Source of the DNA: Clostridium amylolyticum
Lineage (GTDB): Bacteria; Bacillota; Clostridia; Clostridiales; Clostridiaceae
Length of the DNA: 64,000 nucleotides
Assembly: GCF_900142075.1 (NCBI RefSeq)
Contig: NZ_FQZO01000006.1
Span: 186,001 to 250,000, forward strand
Reading direction: 5' to 3'
The notes beneath the pieces are model-generated. The model did no database searches. It worked only from the letters and a program-made list of their open reading frames with translations, and was not told where the DNA came from. Both the position numbers and the translations under genes were made by a program. Positions 1-9,148 of this stretch are shown one piece after another. The stretch's first letter is position 1; each line of letters begins with the position of its first letter.

Positions 1-175
1 AGTTAATGCAAATACCGCTCCTTCCTCATCACCTATCTTAAAAGAAGATGATGAAACTCAAAAAGGTGAAAGAGTATACGGAAGTGTTTGCCCAACCTGC
101 TCCAGCACTAAAATGGTTCGTAACGGAACCTGTATGCTCTGCCAAGACTGCGGCTCCACCACTGGATGCAGTTAG
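1..175 (+). CDS. nrdJ: Adenosylcobalamin-dependent ribonucleotide reductase, C-terminal end (partial)
   Basis: The frame is open from the left edge (phase begins at base 2) to TAG at 173-175, giving the last 57 residues. The visible part has a zinc-ribbon-like tail: CPTC, then about 14 residues on CMLCQDCG, ending in GCS. A cysteine-rich C-terminal tail of this kind is typical of class II (B12-dependent) ribonucleotide reductases, which reduce ribonucleotides to deoxyribonucleotides without oxygen. The catalytic barrel lies outside the window, so the assignment rests on the tail alone. The gene is followed directly by a dispersed hairpin repeat that probably also ends transcription. Confidence 0.72.
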   Translation, partial: VNANTAPSSSPILKEDDETQKGERVYGSVCPTCSSTKMVRNGTCMLCQDCGSTTGCS

Positions 176-177
176 TT

Positions 178-368
178 AATTGAGAATTTAGAATCGAGAA
201 TTTAAAATTAAGCAGGAAACTCCTAGCGGAGTTTCTAGGAATTTATAAGAAATGCCCAAAGGCTGAAGCCTTTGGGCATTTCTCTTTTTATAAATTATAA
301 GTTTTTCTGATGCTTTTTCGGAAAAACTGTCCTTCATTTTAAATTTTAAATTCTAAATTTTTAATTTG
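178..368. repeat. Modular hairpin repeat, AT-rich family, copy 1
   Basis: The element is bounded by AATTTAGAAT-type blocks on the left and TTTTAAATTTTAAATTCTAA on the right. Inside are three successive hairpins: AAACTCC/GGAGTTT (about 217-234), AGAAATGCCCAAAGGC/GCCTTTGGGCATTTCT (about 249-283), and AGTTTTTC/GAAAAACT (about 300-328). A reverse-oriented copy with the same module order lies at 39823-40029, and a rearranged copy at 32851-33062. It fills most of the nrdJ-PHP gap. No coding frame or transposase is present. Confidence 0.8.
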
Positions 369-458
369 AATTCTATTAGCGTTCAAATTAAATAACCTAA
401 ACTAATATAAGAGTTTAATCATATAATGTTATTAATAGCAATTTTAATGAGGTTAAGA

Positions 459-1466
459 GTGGGTAAGCAAAAAACAAAAAATAGAGAAGGAATTAAAATA
501 GAAAATCTAAAACACTTCTATGGTATACCCCATTGTCACACTAATTACTCTACGGGGAAAAGCTCTCCCTTAGAAGCACTGGAATATGCAAAGAATAAAG
601 GCTTGGATTTTATTATAATCACGGATCATAATGATTATCTTGAAGATAAGGTTTATTATAAATCTAATGTATTAACCAAATGGGAAACCTTAAGAAAGTA
701 TATAAACTATTATAACAAAAAAAATAAAAACTTCTTAGCCCTGCAAGGCTTTGAAGTTCACACTAATAATCATGGACATATAAATATAATAAATTCTAAT
801 TTCTATTTTAAAGGTACCTTAAAAAAAATGCAAAATCTTTTGTTTTGGTTTGTTGCCAATAACGAAAGTTTAGGCGGCTTTAATCACCCAGATAAAAGCA
901 TAATAAATACTCAGTATTCAGAAGATGTAAATAACTATATAAAGTATGTTGAAGTAGGCAATGGGATGTTTCCTCAAAAATACAAAAGATATGATAAACT
1001 TTATTTTGAATTATTAGATAAAGGCTGGAAATTAGGTGCGATAAATAGCCAAGACAATCATAAATTAAATTATGGAGATAGTGAAAATCTTACTGTGGTG
1101 CTTTGTGATGAATTAAATAAGAAAAGTATCCTTGAGGCTTTTAAGCTTTTAAGGGTCTATTCTACGGAATCAAAAAGCTTAAAACTTACTTTTAGCATAA
1201 ATAATCATATTATGGGAAGTTCTATTCCCTATGATGAAAAGACGGAACTAAATTTTACCATAATAGCTGAAGATAAAATAAATAAAATCGATAAAATTGA
1301 AATTATAACTAATGGTAACACTATAATAAAATCCTTAAAGGATATGCATCAAGAGAGAATAAGATATATTTTCAAATTTCCTATTAATAAATCAGAGAAA
1401 TATTATGTAGTTAAAGTTTATATGAAGGATAAAATTGCATTGACTTCCCCTATTTTTATAGATTAA
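459..1466 (+). CDS. PHP-domain phosphoesterase
   Basis: This 335-residue protein belongs to the PHP metallo-phosphoesterase superfamily. From the chosen start it shows HCH at residues 25-27, TDHND at 55-59, and later the candidate metal ligands EVGNG, FNHPD and DNH, as expected of a polymerase-and-histidinol-phosphatase fold with a multi-metal site. Its substrate cannot be read from sequence; family members act on histidinol phosphate, nucleotides or nucleic acid ends. The start is taken as GTG 459 because GAGG at 449-452 sits 6 bases upstream; an in-frame ATG at 426 has no comparable site. It stands alone, facing a small membrane-protein gene across a shared terminator. Confidence 0.8.
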   Translation: MGKQKTKNREGIKIENLKHFYGIPHCHTNYSTGKSSPLEALEYAKNKGLDFIIITDHNDYLEDKVYYKSNVLTKWETLRKYINYYNKKNKNFLALQGFEVHTNNHGHINIINSNFYFKGTLKKMQNLLFWFVANNESLGGFNHPDKSIINTQYSEDVNNYIKYVEVGNGMFPQKYKRYDKLYFELLDKGWKLGAINSQDNHKLNYGDSENLTVVLCDELNKKSILEAFKLLRVYSTESKSLKLTFSINNHIMGSSIPYDEKTELNFTIIAEDKINKIDKIEIITNGNTIIKSLKDMHQERIRYIFKFPINKSEKYYVVKVYMKDKIALTSPIFID

Positions 1467-1490
1467 AACCCCCTATATAGGGGGCTTTTG
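1467..1490. terminator. Bidirectional terminator between convergent genes
   Basis: CCCCC TATATA GGGGG forms a GC-rich stem right after the PHP stop codon, followed by CTTTT on the plus strand and by GTTTT on the minus strand. It therefore serves both convergent genes. Confidence 0.75.
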
Positions 1491-1808
1491 CTATTTATCT
1501 TTGTTTTTAACTCTATTAGGCTTAGCCTTTGGTTTTATCTTTATTTGCTTGTCTTTAATTTTTTGAATTTTAGTAAGGTCTACAAACCACAAAAATAAAA
1601 GAACAAAGAACCCTGACTGTATGGATACCCATAAAAGTCCTTGTAATTTTAATAATGAGGGTACTAAAAATACGATAATAGCAAGAGTAAATATTATCCA
1701 TCTATTAACTTTTAATTTATGTAATACATACACTCTTAAAATAGTATAAAGAATGAATAAAACCACTGAGAACACTATAGTATAAATAACCCACTGCGCT
1801 GTACTCAA
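1491..1808 (-). CDS. Small membrane protein, unknown function
   Basis: This 105-residue protein has three hydrophobic segments (about residues 5-28, 35-55 and 58-78) followed by a strongly basic, Lys-rich tail (KPKAKPNRVKNKDK). The positive tail suggests that the C-terminus faces the cytoplasm. I do not recognise a family. It is preceded by a divergent Lrp-type regulator about 255 bases away; a regulatory link is possible but nothing in the sequence proves it. Confidence 0.6.
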   Translation of the reverse strand: MSTAQWVIYTIVFSVVLFILYTILRVYVLHKLKVNRWIIFTLAIIVFLVPSLLKLQGLLWVSIQSGFFVLLFLWFVDLTKIQKIKDKQIKIKPKAKPNRVKNKDK

Positions 1809-2063
1809 TATTATCTTCCTTTCTTAATAAATTTTATCTATATTAATATTATTTTAATACACACTATTTTTCAAGACAAAGAACTATATAATTAATATTC
1901 AAACAATAATTAATTACTGAAGCTTTATAATCCATTATTGAAAAAAAACAAATAAATTAAAAAAATATTATTATTTTGCTAGTAAATCATCATTATTTTT
2001 GATAAAATAAAATTATGTAGTGTGAACTTATAATTTATATATTTAAATTAATGAGGTGATATT

Positions 2064-2531
2064 GTGTCAATAACTCACATTAATCAACTTGACGAACTAG
2101 ATTTACAGATACTTGATATACTAATTAAAGATTGCAGAACTCCTTACCTAGAAATCGCTAGAATATGCCATGTGAGTGGTGGAACCATTCATGTTAGAAT
2201 GAAAAAAATGGAGGACTTAGGCATTATTAAAGGTACTAGAATACTTCTAGATTTACCTAAGTTAGGTTATGATGTATGCTGTTTTGTAGGCATATATGTA
2301 GATAAGACCTCTTCATTTTCCTATGTAATTGAAGAAATGAAAAACATAAAAGAAATAGTAGAACTTCATTTAACCACAGGCGACTATTCAATTTTTGCAA
2401 AAGTAGTATGTAAGAGTATTTCTCATCTTCAAGAGATTCTTATGAATAGTATAAATAATATACAAGGGATTCAAAGAACAGATACCTTTATATCCTTATC
2501 ACAACCTATAGATAGAAATATTCATCTTTAA
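2064..2531 (+). CDS. Lrp/AsnC-family transcriptional regulator
   Basis: This 155-residue protein has the Lrp/AsnC layout. An N-terminal winged helix-turn-helix (about residues 9-65, with LDELDLQILDILIKD and then VSGGTIHVRMKKMEDLGII) is followed by a ligand-binding RAM/ACT-like domain (about 70-150, with the characteristic LTTGDYSIFAKV). Such proteins form octamers or dimers of dimers and sense amino acids or related ligands. The start is GTG 2064, with GAGGTG seven bases upstream. The gene is monocistronic, with a terminator 36 bases after the stop. The upstream 255 bases are very AT-rich and hold no gene. Confidence 0.88.
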   Translation: MSITHINQLDELDLQILDILIKDCRTPYLEIARICHVSGGTIHVRMKKMEDLGIIKGTRILLDLPKLGYDVCCFVGIYVDKTSSFSYVIEEMKNIKEIVELHLTTGDYSIFAKVVCKSISHLQEILMNSINNIQGIQRTDTFISLSQPIDRNIHL

Positions 2532-2567
2532 AGTATGTACTTTTCAACCTAATTATACTTTACCACT

Positions 2568-2600
2568 AAGTTTATGTCACGGACATAAACTTTTTTATTT
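2568..2600 (+). terminator. Terminator of the Lrp-type regulator gene
   Basis: The perfect 11-bp stem AAGTTTATGTC/GACATAAACTT with an ACG loop (2568-2592) is followed directly by TTTTTATTTTT. Confidence 0.85.
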
Positions 2601-2746
2601 TTAATTATAACATTCCAAAACATACAACTTATAGAAATTACAAGCGCATATTTTTTTTAAAACAGTAAATAATACATCTATAAACCCTTAGATTTAGTTG
2701 AATTTTCAAATCAACTTAACAATCTAAAATTATAGGAGGTAGTATA

Positions 2747-2953
2747 ATGAGAACTTTAGATGTAACCGCTTTATTACTTGTGGTAATAGGAGCTATAAAC
2801 TGGGGACTTATAGGATTTTTTCAATTTGATTTGGTAGCTGCAATTTTTGGAAATATGTCTGCTATCACCAGAGTTGTATATGCTCTTGTAGGAATTGCAG
2901 GATTATATGCTATATCCTTCTTTGCAAAAGATCGTTATAGAGATATTGATTAG
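2747..2953 (+). CDS. DUF378 family small membrane protein
   Basis: This 68-residue protein has two membrane segments. The first contains VVIGAINWGLIGFFQFDLV and the second ALVGIAGLYAISFF, the pattern of the DUF378 (YuzA-like) family, whose role is unknown. ATG 2747 is preceded by AGGAGG. The gene has its own terminator and no obvious operon partner. Confidence 0.85.
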   Translation: MRTLDVTALLLVVIGAINWGLIGFFQFDLVAAIFGNMSAITRVVYALVGIAGLYAISFFAKDRYRDID

Positions 2954-2961
2954 CCACTAAC

Positions 2962-2996
2962 ACAAGCCCTCTTTTTAGAGGGCTTGTTTATTTTTA
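2962..2996 (+). terminator. Terminator of the DUF378 gene
   Basis: The stem ACAAGCCCTCT/AGAGGGCTTGT is followed by a T-rich tract (TTATTTTTAAT). Confidence 0.88.
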
Positions 2997-3065
2997 ATAG
3001 TAATATTAGAATGTATATAATAGTTACGCTAAGTATATAAAAATTAATTATCAAAGGTGAGTAAG

Positions 3066-3848
3066 ATGTTTTTATCTATAAGTGGATTTTATGTATTTGA
3101 ACTAATATTACTATTAATGATATATTCTATTTTTGGTTGGATGCTGGAAGTAACTTATGCTTTTTCCAAAAAAGGCACTTTCGTTAATAGAGGCTTTCTC
3201 TATGGACCACTGTGCCCTATATATGGTTTTGGAATGTTGTCTTTACTTGTGACCATTCCTTCTGAAAGTAGCATATTATATATTTTTATAGTAGGCATGA
3301 TGGTAACCTCCTTAGTAGAATATATTACAGGTGCTATATTGGAACACTTCTTTAATACAAAATGGTGGGATTATACCAATAACTTTTTAAATGTTAAGGG
3401 CAGAATATGCCTTTCTTTTTCTTTAGCTTGGGGAATTATATCTATTATTGCAATAAAAGTTATACAACCTTTTGTGTATTCAAAAGTAAATATTATTCCT
3501 GATAAATATAAAATTATCATTAGCTATACTTTTTTATTTTGTTTCATTATAGATCTTATTCTTACTATAATTTCTTTAAATAAATTTAATGAAATATTTA
3601 CAGAATTAAGCGAAGTAGAATTAGAACTTAAGAATAAATATGCTTCTTTAGTGGGTAAAGCTATAAATAAATCAGAGGAAATAGAAATAAGTCTTAAAGA
3701 ACTTAAAGAAAAATACAATAGAATTTTAAATAAGCTTAGCTTTAATCATAGAAGATTAATTAAGGCCTTCCCTGGCATTAAATCCAAAAAATTTAACGCT
3801 GTTATAAAAGATATTCAAAATAGAGTTCAGAAAAATAAGAGAGCTTAA
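3066..3848 (+). CDS. Putative ABC-transporter type IV (CmpB-like) membrane protein
   Basis: This 260-residue protein has four or five membrane helices in the first 165 residues. It carries the conserved block IFGWMLEVTY...NRGFLYGPLCPIYGFG and, later, LEHFFNTKWWDY, characteristic of the PF06541 family (putative ABC-transporter type IV, formerly DUF1113). The C-terminal third is a charged, probably coiled-coil region (about 180-260) ahead of a basic tail. No ATPase partner is adjacent, so the transporter name is only a family label. ATG 3066 is preferred: AAAGGTGAG lies just upstream, whereas the in-frame GTG at 3057 sits inside that ribosome binding site. Confidence 0.75.
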   Translation: MFLSISGFYVFELILLLMIYSIFGWMLEVTYAFSKKGTFVNRGFLYGPLCPIYGFGMLSLLVTIPSESSILYIFIVGMMVTSLVEYITGAILEHFFNTKWWDYTNNFLNVKGRICLSFSLAWGIISIIAIKVIQPFVYSKVNIIPDKYKIIISYTFLFCFIIDLILTIISLNKFNEIFTELSEVELELKNKYASLVGKAINKSEEIEISLKELKEKYNRILNKLSFNHRRLIKAFPGIKSKKFNAVIKDIQNRVQKNKRA

Positions 3849-3878
3849 GTTAACTTTATAACTTAAGCTCTGTTTTCT
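3841..3878. terminator. Bidirectional terminator
   Basis: GAGCTTAAGTT pairs with AACTTAAGCTC across the plus-strand stop codon, followed by TGTTTTCTT. The next gene converges on it from the minus strand. Confidence 0.7.
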
Positions 3879-5623
3879 TATAAGTTTTTAATAAGCTCAA
3901 AGAGCTCTACCGCTGCATTTCTTGGTCCTTCTTTTTCCATATTCTCTAGAGCTAAGCAAGTCATTATCTCTCCTACTTTTATTCCTTTTTCAAAAAACTT
4001 ATTAAAATATAAATCTAATAGCTTATCTGTTTCTTCTTGCTTCTGATAAGGCCCAAAGGGATTAGCAAAATATGATTTTACCAGGCCTTTTTCAGTGGTG
4101 GTGCCTTTTGCTAACCTAGCCCCTTCTCTAAAGGTATTAATAGCCTCCACTGAATTATCAAAGAATCTAATAGCTTTCTCCCCTGGTTTAACCTCTTGAA
4201 AATTGTTAGCATATAAAAATAAATCAACATTATATCCCTTAATTATATCTTTATAGGAAGCTACAGGCATTACTAATCTAGCATTGGTCTTATCTGGATT
4301 CATAAATATACTCTTGTCAATCTCTTTAAAAGCATAGCCTTGGTCTAAATCATCTAATCTAACAAAAGCGCCTATTTCAGTACCATAGCCTTTAATATTC
4401 TCATCTATAACTTTAAGTGTGCCCATGTCGTCAAATACTATGGTCATATCACTGACATATTCTTCACTTAAACTTCTAAAGGCTTCCAGACTTTCTGATT
4501 TACCTGCACCACTATCTCCTACTATTACTACATTTGCAGATTTACCATTTTTAAGAATTATATTGACCATAGCTCCGTGTATTGGTAAATGACCCCTTTT
4601 AATCATTATCAAATTGTGCAAGGTAAGAGTCATTTTTTTCATGTATCCAAAATAATCTATTTCTTGGCTGTGACTTACATATCCTACCATAATATCATTT
4701 TTAACATCATCATAAAATATTGTTTTTAACTCCTCACTATTATCCTTCGCTCCAAAAACATATATAATATCTGGCTTTCTCCCCCTGTACTCCTCTTCTC
4801 TTGCTACTTCAAAGAGATTGCATAAGGAAACCCCATGATCCATAAAATCTCTATGAAAATATATATAAGCTAATAATTCTCCTACTTTAATAGGAAAACA
4901 AAACCAATGTTCTTTATTTAAAGAACATTCTTTTACAGGATTGTAATTAACTTCGTTAAAATACCCATCTCTTTTGTTCTTTTTTGGATATGTGATGAAA
5001 GGTGTTTCTAGGGATATGGTATCAATAAATGGGATACCTTCTAGTATGGAATATTCCATAGGACAAGGCCACACTAGCCTATTTAATAATAAGCTGGCAT
5101 TACCACCTGCGGGTACCTGTCTATATACTTTAGGTGCATATCCCAGCACATGCTCTTCTATTTTTCTATAAAGATCTAATACCAAAGATGAAAAATTAGT
5201 ATTAGCTTCTTCAAATCTTACTGAAGTTATGCCTTCTGTTATTTTTGCATTTTCTACAATAGTATATCTCTCTAACTTTCTCCAAAAACTATATACATCT
5301 TCTATAAGAACAATTAAGGAATCCTTATTGATTAGTATATTTTTATATTTTTCCTCCATATCCATAATTTCTTCTGCAGTCATTACGGTTAAAAGGTGAA
5401 ATAATCTAATAATATTTTGAAGCTTTTCACTGTCATCCTTTCCAGGAAACTCTTCAGTAATATATTTATAAACATTAGAATTTCTCTTTTTCCTTTTGTT
5501 AATATAAACTGTCATAAGTCTTTGAAAACCTTGAGATCTTAATATTTTTTCCTGACTATCGCAATATTTAGCTGTAAAATTTATCATGGCCTTGTCATTA
5601 CTAAATGAAAATTCTTTAATCAT
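3878..5623 (-). CDS. PEPCK/HPr-kinase-like P-loop protein
   Basis: This is a 581-residue soluble protein. The N-terminal ~350 residues match nothing I can name. The C-terminal part begins with a Walker A loop, IVGDSGAGKSES, near residue 370; its GDSGxGKSE form is closest to the HPr kinase/PEP carboxykinase P-loop superfamily. An FDDMG motif follows about 30 residues later. Long clostridial relatives are, as I recall, annotated as phosphoenolpyruvate carboxykinase, but the canonical pckA is elsewhere in this window (33064-34593), so a distinct kinase or nucleotide-dependent role is likely. The start is ATG at 5621-5623 with CAGGAGGTATTC in front. A longer frame to 5650 lacks a better site. Confidence 0.6.
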   Translation of the reverse strand: MIKEFSFSNDKAMINFTAKYCDSQEKILRSQGFQRLMTVYINKRKKRNSNVYKYITEEFPGKDDSEKLQNIIRLFHLLTVMTAEEIMDMEEKYKNILINKDSLIVLIEDVYSFWRKLERYTIVENAKITEGITSVRFEEANTNFSSLVLDLYRKIEEHVLGYAPKVYRQVPAGGNASLLLNRLVWPCPMEYSILEGIPFIDTISLETPFITYPKKNKRDGYFNEVNYNPVKECSLNKEHWFCFPIKVGELLAYIYFHRDFMDHGVSLCNLFEVAREEEYRGRKPDIIYVFGAKDNSEELKTIFYDDVKNDIMVGYVSHSQEIDYFGYMKKMTLTLHNLIMIKRGHLPIHGAMVNIILKNGKSANVVIVGDSGAGKSESLEAFRSLSEEYVSDMTIVFDDMGTLKVIDENIKGYGTEIGAFVRLDDLDQGYAFKEIDKSIFMNPDKTNARLVMPVASYKDIIKGYNVDLFLYANNFQEVKPGEKAIRFFDNSVEAINTFREGARLAKGTTTEKGLVKSYFANPFGPYQKQEETDKLLDLYFNKFFEKGIKVGEIMTCLALENMEKEGPRNAAVELFELIKNL

Positions 5624-5804
5624 GAATACCTCCTGATGCAATTTTTGCATTTAAATAATTTCATTATTTATAGTTTTAAGGGTTAATAAATTTATTATAT
5701 CATATTTTTTGCAATTTCTTTATATGTTTTTAATCAATATCCTCTGTATTTCGTGAATTCTTAATCTTGTAAAGCATAGTATTTCTTCTAAATACATCTC
5801 CATA

Positions 5805-5838
5805 AAAAAATCCTGAGATATTTATATTCTATCTCAGG
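5805..5838 (-). terminator. Terminator of plsC
   Basis: On the minus strand, TCCTGAGATA pairs with TATCTCAGGA, followed by TTTTTTTATGG, just after the plsC stop codon. Confidence 0.8.
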
Positions 5839-5848
5839 AACTTCTTTT

Positions 5849-6553
5849 TTATAGATATTTAATTATTTCCTCTTTTACTATTTCTGAAAGATTATTTTGT
5901 TTTTCTTTATCTAAGCTTTCAGGATATATGGGTTTACCAAAGTGTATAATCACTTCTGTATCTTGAAGCTTTTTATTAAGTTCAAAGGCTTTATAGGTGC
6001 CTTGTATGGTAACAGGTACTACTGGTACACCTGATTTTGTGGCAAGCTTTAGACTGCCTTTCTTAAAGGCTTTAATTTTACCATCCTTAGCCCTTGTCCC
6101 CTCTGGGAAAATAGCCATAGATATTCCTTGCTGCAAAAATTGTATACCTTCATTTATTGATTTAATAGCTTCCCTAACGTTTTCTCTATCTATATAAACG
6201 CAATTTATTTCTTTTGTCCAAGAATGTAATATAGGAACTTTCTTTAACTCTTTTTTTGCTATAAACCCTAAAGGCTTCTTAGCAGCATCTAAAAGTACTG
6301 GAATATCAAAAAGGCTCTGATGATTTGCTACAAACAAGCAGCTTTCATCTGGTATATTTTCTGTACCAAAAGCTTTATAGCTCATTCCTGTAACCTTTAG
6401 AGTATGTTTGCTCCATTTCATAACAACTTTTGTTTTATAACTTTCTGCTACATCATTTCCCCTTACCTTGCGCAGTATTTTTATTATTAATAGTCTAAAG
6501 GCCATAAATATCATATAAAAGCCATAATACAACATTATAATATAAGTTCTCAT
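5849..6553 (-). CDS. plsC: 1-acyl-sn-glycerol-3-phosphate acyltransferase
   Basis: This 234-residue enzyme acylates lysophosphatidate to phosphatidate in phospholipid synthesis at the inner face of the membrane. An N-terminal membrane anchor (about residues 5-28) is followed by the acyltransferase signature NHQSLFD (HxxxxD, His78-Asp83), then FIAKKEL, FPEGTRAKDG and VPVVPVTI, which are the four usual blocks. The chosen start, ATG at 6551-6553, has GGAGAGTG nine bases upstream. A longer frame starting at 6568 would place that ribosome binding site inside the coding region. The gene is monocistronic with its own terminator. Confidence 0.9.
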   Translation of the reverse strand: MRTYIIMLYYGFYMIFMAFRLLIIKILRKVRGNDVAESYKTKVVMKWSKHTLKVTGMSYKAFGTENIPDESCLFVANHQSLFDIPVLLDAAKKPLGFIAKKELKKVPILHSWTKEINCVYIDRENVREAIKSINEGIQFLQQGISMAIFPEGTRAKDGKIKAFKKGSLKLATKSGVPVVPVTIQGTYKAFELNKKLQDTEVIIHFGKPIYPESLDKEKQNNLSEIVKEEIIKYL

Positions 6554-6668
6554 TAAATCACTCTCCATTTGTATATAACATTTTTATTATACAAGATAAC
6601 CATAAGTGCTTCAATATAAATAAAACTGGTTATAATCTAAATGTAAACATCATAATAAGGGGTTATTT

Positions 6669-7514
6669 ATGAAAATAATTAAAAGACTATTCCATATAAT
6701 GCTCTGCATTTTAATTATGCTTCAAACCAGTTGTTATCCAAGTAATAAAAAAAATTCAAATTCACAAATATTAAATGTTTACTTCATTAATGTAGGACAA
6801 GGAGATAGCATCCTTATACAGTATAAGGATATAAATATGCTAATAGATGCAGGACCTAGCTATAATAGCAAAAAATTAGTAAGCTTTCTTAAAGCTCATA
6901 ATGTAAAAAAACTCGATTATGTTATTGCAACTCATCCTCACGAAGATCATATAGGTTCTATGGATAGTATAATAAAAAAGTTTAAAATACTTAAGTTTTA
7001 TGCTCCCAAGGTGGTAACGGATACAACTACCTTTAAAAGTATGATTACAGAACTTAAAAAAAAGAATTTAAAGATAAATGTGGCTAAACATGGTGTTATT
7101 ATAAATTTTGATAACTTTACATCCCTGGAGTTTCTATCTCCCATAAAGGATAATTACCAAAACCTAAATAACTATTCTACAGTGGTACTCCTTAAACACA
7201 GGGATACTTCTTTTTTGTTCACCGGGGATGCAGAAAAACTTATAGAAATGGAGTTACTATCTAATAACGTAAATGTAAGAGCAGATGTGATAAAAGTCTC
7301 ACATCATGGGAGTAACACTTCTACCTCTGGGGATTTTATAGACAAAGTAAAAGCAAAGTTTGCTGTAATAAGTTGTGGTTTAGGAAATGATTTTGGTCAT
7401 CCTCATGAACAGGTTTTAAAAACACTAAGGTCTAGGGATATAATATGTTATAGAACAGACACTCATGGAAATTTACTACTTCAAAGTGATGGAAAGAACA
7501 TCTCTAGGCGTTGA
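6669..7514 (+). CDS. ComEC/Rec2-type MBL-fold hydrolase, lipoprotein
   Basis: This 281-residue protein has a lipoprotein signal: a basic start (KIIKR), a hydrophobic core, then LQTSC with the lipobox Cys near residue 22. The mature part is a metallo-beta-lactamase fold of the ComEC C-terminal type: INVGQGDSILIQ, DAGP, THPHEDHIGS (HxHxDH metal site), FTGDAE and SHHGSN. It is probably anchored outside the membrane. Stand-alone lipoproteins of this kind are suspected nucleases or phosphodiesterases, but the substrate is not known. ATG 6669 follows AAGGGG. Confidence 0.83.
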   Translation: MKIIKRLFHIMLCILIMLQTSCYPSNKKNSNSQILNVYFINVGQGDSILIQYKDINMLIDAGPSYNSKKLVSFLKAHNVKKLDYVIATHPHEDHIGSMDSIIKKFKILKFYAPKVVTDTTTFKSMITELKKKNLKINVAKHGVIINFDNFTSLEFLSPIKDNYQNLNNYSTVVLLKHRDTSFLFTGDAEKLIEMELLSNNVNVRADVIKVSHHGSNTSTSGDFIDKVKAKFAVISCGLGNDFGHPHEQVLKTLRSRDIICYRTDTHGNLLLQSDGKNISRR

Positions 7515-7626
7515 TGGCTTATATTGACATAAAAAATAGGCTGGTTTATGATAATTAGTAGTAAATGTGTTAAGTTATACTTTAAAATTATAAAATAAAT
7601 AAATGAAGTTTTTAGGAGTGAACGAA

Positions 7627-9087
7627 ATGGAATATAGCAAGATTAGAACAAGATTTGCACCAAGCCCTACAGGTTATATGCACGTAGGAAATCTTAGAAC
7701 CGCCCTTTATGCCTATTTAATATCAAAACATGAAGATGGAGATTTTATATTAAGAATTGAAGACACTGACCAGGAAAGATATGTGGAAGGCGCTGTAGAC
7801 ATAATTAATAATACTTTAAAAGCTACAGGACTCATACATGACGAAGGTCCTGATTTAGGTGGAGATTATGGTCCTTATGTTCAAAGTGAGAGAAAAGGTA
7901 TATATCTTCAATATGCTAAAGAACTAGTAGATAAAGGAGAAGCTTATTATTGTTTCTGCGATAAAGATAGATTAGAAAACTTAAGAAAAGATTTAGAATC
8001 TAAGAATGAAACCTTTAGATACGATAAGCACTGCCTTCACCTATCCAAAGAAGAAATTCAAGAAAACATAGAAAAAGGAATACCTTATGTTATACGTCAA
8101 AATAACCCTGTAGAAGGTACCACTTCCTTTGAAGATGTCATTTATGGACATATATCTGTAGATAACTCCGAACTGGAAGATATGATATTAATAAAATCTG
8201 ATGGACTGCCTACATATAATTTTGCCAATGTGGTAGACGACCATTTAATGAAAATAACTCACGTGGTAAGAGGCAGCGAATACCTATCCTCTTCACCTAA
8301 ATACAACAGATTATATGATGCCTTTGGATGGGAAGTACCTGTATATGTTCATTGTCCTCCTATAATGAAAGATGCTCACAACAAATTAAGTAAAAGAAAT
8401 GGAGATGCTTCTTTCCAAGATCTAGTTGCTAAAGGTTATTTAAAGGAAGCGGTGTTAAACTACATAGCCCTTTTAGGATGGAATCCAGGAGGAAATGAAG
8501 AAATATTTTCTTTAGAAGACTTAGTGAAAATTTTTGATTATAAAAATATCAACAAGTCCCCTGCAATCTTCGATAGTCAAAAATTAAAGTGGATGAACGG
8601 AGAATATATTAAAAGGCTTCCTTTAGATACTTTCCATGACCTTGCGCTTCCTTACTATGAAGGTATACTTCCAAAGGAAATGGATTCTAAGAAGGTTTCT
8701 GAGCTTATGCAAACTAGAGTTGAAGTATTAAGTGAAATACCTGAAAAAATAGGTTTCTTCGCAGAACTACCAGAATATTCTATAGAAATATTCCTTCATA
8801 AAAAAATGAAGACTACCATAGAAAACTCTTTAGAAAACTTAACAAAGATCCTACCTGCTTTAGAAGCTCTAGAACCTTGGAATAGCGATACCATATCTGG
8901 ACTAATTAGTGAATTTGTAAGCAAGGAAGGAATAAAGAATGGTCAGATTATGTGGCCTATAAGGTCTGCCTTATCCGGCCTTCAAAGCTCCCCAGGAGGA
9001 TATTTAGAACTAGCGGATATCTTAGGAAAAGATGAAAGTATAAGTAGAATAAAAATAGCTATAAATAATTTACAATCTCATCTATAA
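7627..9087 (+). CDS. gltX: Glutamyl-tRNA synthetase
   Basis: This 486-residue class Ic aminoacyl-tRNA synthetase charges tRNA with glutamate. Visible signatures are the HIGH-type loop PSPTGYMHVGN (His19-Asn22) and the KMSKS-type loop KLSKR near residue 253, followed by the alpha-helical anticodon-binding region. RIEDTDQERY (about 46-55) is the usual GluRS active-site block. ATG 7627 has AGGAGTG eight bases upstream; a longer frame from 7603 overlaps that ribosome binding site. No T-box precedes it. It is monocistronic and ends in a strong terminator. Confidence 0.95.
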   Translation: MEYSKIRTRFAPSPTGYMHVGNLRTALYAYLISKHEDGDFILRIEDTDQERYVEGAVDIINNTLKATGLIHDEGPDLGGDYGPYVQSERKGIYLQYAKELVDKGEAYYCFCDKDRLENLRKDLESKNETFRYDKHCLHLSKEEIQENIEKGIPYVIRQNNPVEGTTSFEDVIYGHISVDNSELEDMILIKSDGLPTYNFANVVDDHLMKITHVVRGSEYLSSSPKYNRLYDAFGWEVPVYVHCPPIMKDAHNKLSKRNGDASFQDLVAKGYLKEAVLNYIALLGWNPGGNEEIFSLEDLVKIFDYKNINKSPAIFDSQKLKWMNGEYIKRLPLDTFHDLALPYYEGILPKEMDSKKVSELMQTRVEVLSEIPEKIGFFAELPEYSIEIFLHKKMKTTIENSLENLTKILPALEALEPWNSDTISGLISEFVSKEGIKNGQIMWPIRSALSGLQSSPGGYLELADILGKDESISRIKIAINNLQSHL

Positions 9088-9089
9088 AA

Positions 9090-9125
9090 ACAAAACCTGT
9101 ATCGTAGATACAGGTTTTGTTTTTA
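9090..9125 (+). terminator. Terminator of gltX
   Basis: The perfect 14-bp stem ACAAAACCTGTATC/GATACAGGTTTTGT with a GTA loop is followed by TTTTT. Confidence 0.92.
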
Positions 9126-9148
9126 GTTCCCATTAGAAACCAAAAATA

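Noticed and set aside
7515..7626. Possible T-box leader for gltX
   Set aside because: The gap is only about 110 bases and contains no GGTACCGCG-type sequence or terminator pair.
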